Part shown: piece after piece, positions 32,701-41,819 of the stretch
How the letters are laid out: every line of letters starts with the position of its first letter
How positions within the stretch are numbered: position 1 is the stretch's first letter
Assembly: GCF_000143415.4 (NCBI RefSeq)
Contig: NW_003314396.1
Location: 317,069 to 358,887 of the forward strand
Source: Selaginella moellendorffii
Lineage: Eukaryota; Streptophyta; Lycopodiopsida; Selaginellales; Selaginellaceae
Length of the DNA stretch: 41,819 bases
Reading direction: 5' to 3'
Position numbers and translations under genes: made by a program
Notes under the pieces: model-generated
What the model saw: the letters and a program-made list of their open reading frames with translations, nothing else
The model's database searches: none
What the model was told of the DNA's origin: nothing

Positions 32701-33170
32701 AAGATAAATAAATCTACTTTTCTAATTCTACAATGTTAGAAATTTTAATTGTATACATAAATTTATCTTCAATTTACTATTCATCTCCCAAAAAATGGAC
32801 AATAATGCAAATAGATGATAATGCAAGTTTTGGGGAAGATAATATCATTTTTTAATCATGAATAATTTGAAATTTGAAATTTTTATTGCTTTTAATAAAA
32901 GGGTACACAATAAAAAACACATCTATAAGATTGCTGCCATACTTGACTAGCAATTGATTTTTCAAAAAAAAAAAGAATTATATATACTACAAAACAAATA
33001 AAAGGTTAGTTATTTTGAAATTATAATTTTTAATTCATATTGATCTGAATAGTTTTTATATGAACTATAATGATGTTTCAAACTTTCATAGTTTACTAAA
33101 GAAGAAAAGAATTTCTATTATCTGTCTGGTTTTACATTTAAAATATACATTAGTAAATATATATATACAT
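32670..33170. repeat. Partial third copy of the AT-rich repeat (R3)
   Basis: It matches 31180-31680 in the same direction: TACAATGTTAGAAATTTTAA, then the AACTATAATGATG..TTTC block and the ACATACATTAGTAAAT block. It is more diverged and has lost the micro-ORF region. Confidence 0.55.
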
Positions 33171-35138
33171 ATTCACACTACATTAGAGATGTTTGAAATG
33201 AGTTAGCTCCAAAAAAAATTATTATATAATGTTCATATTAAGACAAATCAGTACTAATGCTTCATGATAAAACAATGGAATCATATTTAAAAAAAATTAC
33301 TATTAAATGATTTAACAGAAGTTACTATTCAGCAATTATATAAAGCTGAACATGATTATAGATTAACCTAGATTATAAAGTATTAAATTTTTAAATATAA
33401 ATAGAGATCTAACACATTACTATGTAAATACTAATATTATATTATTTTGTGCATGATACATTATTGAATTTCATATAAAAATAATATAAATATTACATTT
33501 TTAAATTACTATATCTTTTTGAGAACAAATTTGTACTATAAAGCTTATCATTTCTGACTAAAGTGTTACTATTGCATTTTATTCGCAATGATTCTTCATT
33601 TTATTTTTAAAAAATAACTTTATTGATACTTATATTTTAAATAATATAGGAATTGAAATTACATAAATAGATATTTTGATTGATATTTGATATGTTTCAT
33701 ATAATATAAATTTTTTTTATAACACAAATATAGCAACTATTTATTAAAATATTTATTAAAGAATATTTTAAACTATGATTTATATTAACTTTAACATGAA
33801 TATTGTGGAAAACTCTTCTTTTGTAGACCAAATGTGATTTATAAAATTTTTTGTACTTATAAAAATCTTCCAAAATTAATCATATTTTTTATATTTCTTC
33901 AAATATGTGCATGTTTTTATATTTATATCATCAATAATTTTTCCTATTGGTAAAAATATATTAGTTTTTTATAATTAGTAATTTATATTTCAAATTAAGA
34001 GCATAGTTTTGTTTTCTTTCTTGCTTCAAATACTCCACTTCTATTTTTTAACTAAAAAAATGTATAATCTAATTTATTTATTTGGTAATATTCAAATTTA
34101 CTTCTCAATAATTTTTTTGATATATTTCTTTTCTTGTAAAACCTATCCGTAACACTTAAATTTTATTCCCACTATCTTCATCAATTGGAGTTAAGAGATA
34201 AAAATTCTAAATAACATACCTTGTCCAAGGGTTTCAAGTGCAAACCTATAAGGGTATCATTTGATTATTTTTGTGAAAAATTTTTTTATATATATATTTG
34301 AAGAAGGTGGGAATATTTTGATATTGTTAGTGGACTTAACATATATAACAAAAGCATGTAAATTTTTTATAGAATTTGACCAAAAATATAAGAATAAAAT
34401 AAATATTTAGATTATGATACTCTAGAAATAAATATAGAAATATTCATAATGAAAATTTGTGAAGGATTTTCTTCATAGTGGGTTTAGTGTTCTTCTATTT
34501 TGTATTGAAGCTGTAATTGATTTTTTCTAGAATAAAATTCTTGTTAATTAAAGCATATCACTGTTGATTACAATTAGTTACACAACACTATCAGTAAATC
34601 AATCTAGTAATAAATGTTAGCAATTAAAATATAAAATAACATTATAATATTCATAATAAGATTTAAATTTGTTAAAGTGTTTTTTAAGAAAATCATTTTA
34701 CTTCATCATTCTCTTGTATTATAAATAAGATTGTTCAAACCTTGATTTTATATTACATAAATCTAAAAATTATATAAAATGATATAATTAGATCTAACAT
34801 ACTACTATATATATGAATAATTAAAATATATTTTATATTGCAATAACCACTGCTTCCTTCCTCTAAGAAATTTTTTTCTTTATTAAATACTATGAAATAC
34901 CATATCTACATAAAATAGAAAGACTATTTTTAAAGATTTTTTTTTAAAAAGAAACATATTTTCAGCTGGATTTATATCAGTTTTAAAATGGATGTTATAG
35001 AAAATGCTAATCTTGAAGACTAAAATTAATTTAGAAAATTATTCTTGCTTATAAAGATACTATAAAGTAATGATATTTTATTATATCTTCCTTCAGATGG
35101 AGCTTCACTTTCTTCAACTTCTTTGATTCCTCTTACAG
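33171..35138. other. Very AT-rich stretch, nothing recognised
   Basis: About 2 kb of extremely AT-rich DNA with no coding content, no hairpin-CTRR end and no long terminal repeats visible by eye. It is probably decayed mobile DNA. Confidence 0.4.
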
Positions 35139-36118
35139 GTGGTTATGGAGCTGGGAGGCAATGCTCCATGCATAGTGGAAGATCTCGTTCCAGACTTGGA
35201 AGGTACAATCGCTAAGTTGGTCCACAAGGGATTCTATCAAAGCGGCTAGTCGTGCATTCACATGCAGCATCTTTACATGAAAGGTGAGGTATCCGACATG
35301 ACTCAGATATCATGGGCCCGATTGATGTGTCATCTTGGCGAAGATCTCCACCTTTGAGTTTCTTAACAGCAGCTATCAATGCATCCTTCACTTACACAAC
35401 CAGCACCAAATACGTTAGATCAAAGCTCCATTTGAAAACAAACAATACAATAGAATTTAAAGACGAGTATGCAAAGTTCAATTAAAGTATCAATTTGTGA
35501 AGTTGAGCAATGGTATATGTTAGGACCCGAAGGCACACCAAAGGTAAGCTAATTAGCATCAACAGCTACAGTGGAGAAGAGCATGAACAAGGCAGTGAAG
35601 GCAGGCACCAAACTTTTAGTTGGTGGTAAGTGAAGGGGAGCTTGCATGAAGCCAACAATCCTGGAAGACACTCCCTTTGACACAGACACAAGGAAGGAAG
35701 AGATTTTTGGTCCTGTGATTCTTCTCTACTCATACAAGTAAGCTCTCAAAGTTTCTTAGCTACCGAAGTTTTTATTTACTCTCTTTTTTTTTCTCTCTAA
35801 ACGAAAGCGGTGGTGACGCAGTGATTTCAAGGAAGCCGTGAAGGAAGCTAACAACACGCATTATGGTCTCCAAGCCGGCGTCTTTACACATGATCTAAAC
35901 AAGGCCTTCTATGCGTTTGAGCACATAGAGGTAGCTTTGCGTTTAGATATAGTTGATCGTTTGTTTGATGATTATTTGATCTTCACAGGCTGGAGGAGTT
36001 TGCCTCAACGATTCGCCAAGCATGCGCGTTGATAGCCAGCCATACGGTGGGATCAAAGACTCTGGAATCCAACGAGAGGGTATCAAGTACGCGAATGGAC
36101 GACATGCTTGAAACCAAA
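35139..36118 (+). pseudogene. Aldehyde dehydrogenase pseudogene, C-terminal half
   Basis: Exon pieces follow the ALDH order: VVMELGGNAPCIVEDLVPDL (from 35139, after an AG acceptor), KLVHKGFYQSG, a TAG (35247-35249) where Gln of the active-site GQSC is expected, then SCIHMQ with the catalytic Cys. Later come [75 protein letters not shown] and IKDSG. One extra base near 36093 shifts the last frame. ALDHs oxidise aldehydes with NAD(P). The subfamily is uncertain; ALDH21 of mosses and lycophytes is a guess. The N-terminal NAD-binding half is missing: AT-rich DNA lies directly upstream. Confidence 0.85.
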
Positions 36119-36270
36119 GTTTTAGTCATGTGCAATGTAGGCAACACGTCTTACTTTTGATCAAGCTCGAGCTCGAGCTTTCGAGAAGAGTAAATACAGT
36201 CTATCCACAAACCATTGCCGAGTTGTCCTCGTTTGCTCGCTCGCTCTCTAGCACTATCAACCTTTTACCT

Positions 36271-37045
36271 TTAGGACGGAGAATGCTTGTCTATAAGCTC
36301 CTGGGAGAGGGTATATAGCTTGTGAGCGAGCTCGGGATCTCTGCCATAAGCGCTACAGTTGGATTTGTTGGAATCCACGAAGTATTGCCTGGTGACGTCC
36401 TTGTGGCTTGGATGTAAAGCCGTAGCACGTCGTAGCAGCGCCCTGAGAGATCAATCACGTATTAGTCACGAAAAACTTCCAGATAATTGGGAGAATTCTT
36501 CTTACCTGTGGCACATTTTTCCAAAGGAAGCTGGAGAAGAACTTGAGAACCCCTGCATGAAGATCAAAGTTCCATAAGTAACCGAAAACAATGACGAGGC
36601 AAAGAGACAAACTCATTATGTAGAATGTGTACCACATCAAAGGTGTCATTATAAACCCTGGATGAACAGCGTTGGCTGTGATGTCAACTCCTTCGGCCTA
36701 ATCAGCGAAAGAGAAAGCATTGACGAAAGAGAAAGGTGGGAGAGATTTCAAAGCATTAGACGAATACCTTGAATCTCATTACCAGTTCTTTGGCGTGGAA
36801 GATGATCGCGAGGTTGGATTGACTGTATCCTCTACTGTCGGAGTACCTTTTGGAAGAAAAAAGGAAGAATGTAAGCTCACGAGAAAAGAGAGTTGTTTGG
36901 TGTACCAGGCTTTGTCATTAAGGTGTGAGAACTGGATTCCACCACTGTAAGAGGCGTTATGCGCGATGGAGGAGAGATTGACAAACACTTTCCTTGGCAG
37001 TCTCCCTCATTTTGTCCAGGAGCAAGTTTGTGAGAAGAAAATGGT
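36271..37045 (-). pseudogene. Short-chain dehydrogenase/reductase (TIC32/retinol-dehydrogenase-like), C-terminal part
   Basis: Minus-strand exons at 37045-36906 (FLLTNLLLDKMRETAKE, VFVNLSSIAHNASYSGGIQF), 36847-36768 (YSDSRGYSQSNLAIIFHAKE), 36697-36506 (AEGVDITANAVHPGFIMTPL, SSFLWKNVPQ) and 36442-36271 (ALHPSHKDVTRQYFVDSNKS, LYTLSQELIDKHSPS and stop). This is the second half of a classical SDR. The catalytic YxxxK motif reads YSQSN, so the essential Lys is Asn. About two bases are missing in the last exon (near 36420), and a few residues before VFVNLSS are lost. The N-terminal Rossmann half is absent; in its place, just upstream on the same strand, lies the first half of an alpha/beta hydrolase. 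This copy cannot be an active enzyme. Confidence 0.85.
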
Positions 37046-37140
37046 CTAAACATCACAACAAGATAGAAAAGATACCTGGATCAATGTATACACGGAAAAT
37101 CATGGAATTCTTTTGATCAAGTTCGAATTTTTCCTCATAC

Positions 37141-38130
37141 CTTGTAAAGTTCCATCACTTTGGAGGTGAGCTTGGAAGCATCGTGCCAGGCATGGCTCTC
37201 TGGGCACAGCAATGGCCGGAGTATGTGCCGTCCCAAAGCAGTGTGGAGCAAAACTCGAGCAAATGGCGATATCACCTCTCTGGAGGAGCTCACCGCGATC
37301 AAAACCACACCTTTGATCACCACCTTCATCACAGAAATGAAAATCCATGAGATGATCCAACTATAGTGGCTTGGAGCTTACCTGCGTTGAGCTTAGATCT
37401 TGGCAGCTGCCATAAGAGCGAGCAATCCACCATCGTCGTGACCAACGAGTACGACTGATGAGAATTCTAGTTGCTGGCAAAAGCTCAGCAACAAATCCAC
37501 CTGCGAGCTCTAATCAGAGAAATCAAACAAGCAAGAACGACAGAAAAAACTCTTTTTTTTTTCTAGACGGCGATGAATAGAACATTCACTTGTGACTGGA
37601 GCTCGTAAGGATTGGGAAGACCATCTTTGTCACGGCCACCATTTTTGCCTGGCCGGTTCGTCAGTCCCCAGCCAGGCCGATCAAACGCAGCAACACTGTG
37701 GCCGGTTTGTCGAGCTAGCGGAGCCATTACATGCCTCCAAGAGAAGACATCACCTCCAAAACCATGCACCAAAACTATTCCTTTGGAGCTCGAATATCCC
37801 GGATCAATGTCCACAATATGTTCTTCTCCTCCTCGATCACACCATCCAGAAACTTTGGACGGCAGACTCAACGAAGAGCTTAGAAACAGTGGCTTTGATC
37901 CTGGAAATGGTAAGCTTACACTCCTCGACAGTGAGTTTGATCCAAAACTTCTCTGGTCTCTCGGCCATCCCTCGCAATCTTGGATGTGCAAGTGCAAGCC
38001 TTTGCAGAGCATGAACTTGCTGTTAACGAGCAGTGGCAACTGCTTATCATCCTTGTCGCTCTTCCAGAGCTTTTGGAAGATCGCTGTGGATTGAAAGCGC
38101 TTGCCGCACCTGAGCTTGACTATATATTTA
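37141..38130 (-). pseudogene. Alpha/beta hydrolase fold protein, N-terminal and middle part
   Basis: Minus-strand exons at about 38130-37590 (LPLLVNSKF, then SSKGIVLVHGFGGDVFSWRH with the oxyanion HGFGG, VAAFDRPGWGLT), 37500-37382 (VDLLLSFCQQLEFSSVVLVG, HDDGGLLALMAA) and 37335-37141 (KGVVLIAVSSSREVISPFAR, VLLHTALGRHILRPLL, AWHDASKLTSKVMELYK). It belongs to a plant family in which the nucleophile elbow is GHDDGG, with Asp in place of the usual Ser. A TAA (37393-37395) falls in exon 2 and several residues are missing after RPLL. The protein normally continues with the third catalytic-site half (around VLVVAGAxD), which is absent; SDR exons follow instead. Expressed or not, it is broken. Confidence 0.82.
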
Positions 38131-38297
38131 TAAAAGAAATTCTGCCAGGATTAAGAAAAGAACTTTAGATTATGGAGAAAGAGAACTTAGAGAAAAGATG
38201 GAAAAAGAGGAAGATGTGATCAACAGAAAACTTACAGATTCTTCATCTCCCTGGGGAAATGATTTTTCCTTTGCCTGGCAGCTTGTCCTATATAAAT

Positions 38298-38496
38298 TTG
38301 CCCAATCATCCTAAAACATTTCACTTGATTTGGAGCGTCATTAATTGAAGTGTTGCCACCCTTTTAGCACTGGATCTATGCCATCTATGTGAAGTTTTTG
38401 AATTTAAACTGTTAGATTATAAGCATATTAATAAAAAATATTCTAAAAATGGAATAAAAGACGCATATGCCAATAACACTTTTAAATAAGGGAGTA
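38298..38496. repeat. Repeat shared by Helitron outer flanks (copy at C)
   Basis: Reverse-complement partner of 29954-30165, ending directly at the CTAG terminus of copy C. Confidence 0.65.
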
Positions 38497-40480
38497 CTAG
38501 CAAAAGTCCCAGCTACACTGGGACTTGTGTTTATTGTGTTTATTTCTAAGTTTCAAAGAGTTGTAAACGTAAGTGTAATTTTTAACATAATCATAATTAT
38601 AAGATATATAGTTAAACATAACATAATTTTTATGTTAAAAATCTCTTCTATAATTGATTCTATCACCAACACACATCATAACATAATAAATATATCTCAG
38701 TATATTATATCATATTTACAATTCTGAATGTTGAGTGAAGTCTTAAATATTCTATAATGGAATTTGATCCCATGGCCAGATGAGTCATTTTTTTAATAAA
38801 TAATTTTATCTTTTATTTGAAATCTATATATAAATGATAAAAATATTATTATTTGATGAATTAAAATCGATAATTTTTCCTCTTAATAAATTATGTGTTA
38901 CTACAGAACACTCAAAAATAACGATGTTAAAAATATATTTTAAAACTCACCAAAGTGCATGCATCTATTAAATTTAAAAAATATAAACATTGTTACGGAG
39001 TTTCTCTTTCCATGATTTCAGACTGGAAGTTTTGGAATTGCATAATAATAAGTTACAGATGTTAGCTTTATGTGTTATATTATAATTTAAAAACTTTAAG
39101 TATTGTACATGTTTATCATTGATATTCCCTTTTTACCTAATATTTCTATTCATGTATTTTGGGACTAATATTTAAAATAGAAAGTATTCTTTAATATAAT
39201 ATAATTATCTTTCTTTATATGGTCCATTATTAATGTAATATATTTCTATATAATTAGTATTTATATTTATATAATAATTCTAAAATTTTAATATAATATA
39301 TTTAAATTTATTTATATGGCAAAAATGTAATAATGTTGTCTCAATCATATTTATACCTTATTATGTTTTTCATGTATAAATGCAATGCAGCATAAGTAGT
39401 AGAAGATTTCTGATATTATATAAATCTTAGACTACATCTTGGCCAATTGACATCTCAATATGTTTCATTTTATTTATATTTTATATTATTAAGAATCTTT
39501 ATGTATATATTTTTATATAGAGAAAATGCTAAAATGAATTAGGATTATTACCTTAGAATTTTATATTGAGGCCGAAAGCTTTCAATGAAAGGTAAGTTTT
39601 TATCCTGATATTATGGTATTGATGATTCATAATATTGTTTTTTCCTAGAACCATGACATATTAGAAAATTAAAAAATGGTCCATAGATTGCTTTATTAAT
39701 AATAAAATTTTAAGTGACGATGAATCACATTTTTTAAGATGGTAGCCTTTTTTATTGTCTAATGTTGCCTCAATGATGTTTTATTTATCTATTTTCCATG
39801 TATCGATGCACAAATTATTAATGTAAATAACTGACTTATTACAAATTCATCAATGAATATACTCAGTGTATTATATCATCTTGGATCAGTTGTCTAATTT
39901 CCTTTTATATTTATTACTATATCAATTACGCCTCCTTGAATATTACATGAATTTAACACTTCATTCTCTATTTCTTACAATATTGTGAATGCTTTAGCAT
40001 AGGGATTTATCTCTTTTAATAATTTATCACGACCACCCATTAGTTGCTCATTCCATTTAGAATTGTGTTTGTTTTTTTATTTTTATTTCCAGTGCTTGAG
40101 CAGTATCTAAAATATTTCATTATGAATAAGCTGCATATTTTTCATTATTTTGTTTGAAACTTCCAATATTATATTAAATTTAACTATATATATTAAAATA
40201 ATTAGGGCCACCTACTGCAATCTCTTTGATATTTGCACTCATTGATGCTGCACTAATATCATTTTGTATTAAATCTTTAAAATTAATAGGCCTTGGATAA
40301 AGCATGGAAAAGGATGTGATTTTTCAGTTGCTATTCTCTAGTCACAACAAGAATTGAAAACACTTTTGATCATTAAAAAAAAGAAATCCCCTCATTAAAA
40401 TCTCAATATCCTATCCTGCATTGTGCTCACATTCAGAAGTTAATTCACATTCAGTATCCTTCAGGTTGTGAAGATCAGCT
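38497..40480 (-). mobile_element. Helitron copy C with intact 3' hairpin and decayed Rep N-domain
   Basis: Read on the minus strand, a perfect 9-bp stem (38526-38518 with 38512-38504, AAGTCCCAG and CTGGGACTT, 5-nt loop) is followed by TTG and CTAG (38500-38497), with host T. Upstream (40395-39840, minus strand) are decayed pieces of the Helitron_like_N domain: the FNSCC region, AASMSANIKEIAVGGPNYF, KLLKEINPYAKAFTIL and TTDPR. They match copy B but without the LTR insertion, so C shows the state before it. The 5' end is not defined. Stops are common; no helicase domain remains. Confidence 0.7.
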
Positions 40481-40489
40481 ACTATGTAT

Positions 40490-41560
40490 TAATTTACCTA
40501 TAGATTTCTTCTCCCCTTTATAACCATGTTATAAATAACAGTATAAATAATATGGTCTTTAATTTTTAATTTAATAAATTTCTCATGTTTTTATTTGAAT
40601 TAATATATTTTAAATCATTATTAAAAATAATCTATATCATTTACAAAACGGTTAAAATGCAAAATTCAAATGCTAAGGTGATGTGGAAGATATATATAGC
40701 ATACCCAAGATAAATAGATCTTCTTTTCTATTTTTACAATCTTAAATTTTTTAATAAATTTCCTTTAATTGAATTTATAAAAAGCTACACAATGCTAAAA
40801 ACATCCACAAGATTGCTGCCAATGGACTTTTCATAAAATCAAAGAATTATAATTTTTTATGTAATTAGTTTTTTGAAGATACAAATTTAATTATTTATTG
40901 AGTTAACTTATTTATTATCTGAACTGTATCAGTATTGTATTTTTAATTGATCTTTTTTAGATTTTTAGCAATAAATTCCAACTCAAGAGATACTAAAATA
41001 ATGTAATTTTTCTAAAAACTTTTTAATTATGAAAAAATTTAAAAGCTGTATTTAAAGTTATATAGTGAGAAAGAACCACTAAATTTTTCATACATTTTAT
41101 ATAAATGAAGAAAAACTATCCCATATTGGTTATTAATTCTGCCAAAAGTTTTGTTTTACTTGTGTATGAATAAAGGATCTAAAGTAAGCTGCTAATGCTT
41201 CTTTTTTCCATTTTTACTAGTGTGTTGAGTCGTTTGTTCTTATATAATAGATAAACAATCTTCATGGCTAGTGTAGAAATAATACTATGGAATGACAAAT
41301 CATGGAAGATGAGGAAAGATAAAGTAGAATATCAATGGTCAAGTTTTAACATCCAGTTGGAGATATTAAAAATATTTCAAGAAAATCCCACATAATACCA
41401 ACTTTATAGATCTTCTTACACTCTTCCAAATTTTAATTTACATCATGAAATACCTAACGAAATAATAAGATATTAGATAAAATAAAATAAAATTTATAAA
41501 TTAAATGGAACATAATACAATGTAAATATATAATATAATCATATTAAGATATTTTTAAAA
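40490..41560. repeat. AT-rich direct repeat R2
   Basis: Second copy of the repeat at 30968-32330, same orientation, starting with the same TATTAATTTACCTATA block. In both places it lies close to Helitron sequence. Confidence 0.7.
41264..41395 (+). CDS. Micro-ORF in repeat R2 (43 codons)
   Basis: The ATG at 41264 opens MASVEIILWNDKSWKMRKDK and ends at TAA 41393-41395. The core is shared with the micro-ORF at 32041; the C-terminal parts differ. It is not a recognised family. Confidence 0.35.
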   Translation: MASVEIILWNDKSWKMRKDKVEYQWSSFNIQLEILKIFQENPT

Positions 41561-41819
41561 TAAAAACAAAATAACACACATATACTAAAACTACAATATT
41601 TATTTCAGAAGAGAAATTAAAAAAATTTAAATTCACATATTTACAGCTGGTAGTTATACTAATTTGACATGTTGTAGAAAAAAACTAATTGCGAAGACTA
41701 AAAATGGCCTCAAAAATTATTCTTATTAACAAAAATACTAATATTTCGAGATATCCTAGATACTTTCTTGGTTCAGATGTATATAACACCAAATATTTAT
41801 CTAATACTAAAACTTAAAT
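41561..41819. other. AT-rich end of window
   Basis: It resembles the stretch around 34960-35060 (AGCTGG..TTATA block, then GAAGACTAAAA and AAATTATTCTT). No genes were seen; it is likely the continuation of the repeat family. Confidence 0.4.

Noticed and set aside
37592-38094. Plus-strand frames opposite the hydrolase
   Set aside because: Antisense of a strand with unmistakable alpha/beta hydrolase motifs.

Overview
The window looks like nuclear DNA of a seed-free land plant, most likely a lycophyte of the Selaginella type. That is an inference. It rests on very short introns (most 40-60 bp), an intact gene for a flagellar kinesin of the KIF6 type (plants with swimming sperm keep these; flowering plants do not), many PPR and laccase fragments, and a compact mix of gene debris with AT-rich mobile DNA. 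No bacterial operon, CRISPR array, tRNA or rRNA gene was seen. A run of Ns lies at 20370-21043.

Left block (1-7.1 kb). A full 16-exon KIF6/kinesin-9 gene (2265-5500, +) and a PPR pseudogene sit in the loop of a large inverted duplication. Its arms (about 1-1035 and 6170-7060) each carry a decayed piece of the pre-mRNA cleavage factor CFIm25 gene.

Middle block (7.2-21.5 kb). AT-rich DNA related to Helitron tails (about 7.4-9.1 kb and 11267-11990) alternates with a series of gene fragments that nearly all point to the minus strand: laccase, a coiled-coil protein, several unassigned exon-like pieces, an RPA1-like OB-fold protein with a zinc finger, the C-terminus of glucose-6-phosphate isomerase, a coiled-coil exon, and an ArfGAP plus C2-domain gene cut by the sequence gap. 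A Helitron 3' terminus (hairpin then CTAG, host T) at 11267 points the same way, so much of this block may be a gene-capturing Helitron. This is the most interesting structural reading of the window.

Transposon block (21.5-30.2 kb). A decayed plus-strand Helitron (replicase N-domain remnant at 21.57-22.11 kb, mutated 3' hairpin at 29.95 kb) is interrupted by a complete 5.6 kb Ty3/gypsy chromovirus (22512-28119, minus strand). The chromovirus has 387 bp LTRs, TSD tatat, gag, protease, RT, RNase H, integrase and a chromodomain. The Helitron is also interrupted by a 176 bp solo-LTR-like insertion. The chromovirus has no obvious initiator-tRNA primer site. Instead the first internal bases are a perfect 15-nt complement of the predicted 5' end of its own RNA, the arrangement of self-priming (Tf1/sushi type) elements. 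Two amber codons in pro-pol and a lost zinc ligand in integrase suggest that this copy is dead.

Right block (30.2-41.8 kb). It holds microsatellites, a mini-ORF that starts exactly like histone H3, AT-rich direct repeats that share a conserved micro-ORF, an aldehyde dehydrogenase pseudogene (+), and a minus-strand tandem of the first part of an alpha/beta hydrolase followed by the last part of a short-chain dehydrogenase. A third Helitron tail begins at 38497, with a perfect 9-bp terminal hairpin.

Only KIF6 looks like a healthy host gene. Nearly everything else is transposon, transposon-carried or broken. All identifications come from reading translations by eye; no database search was run.
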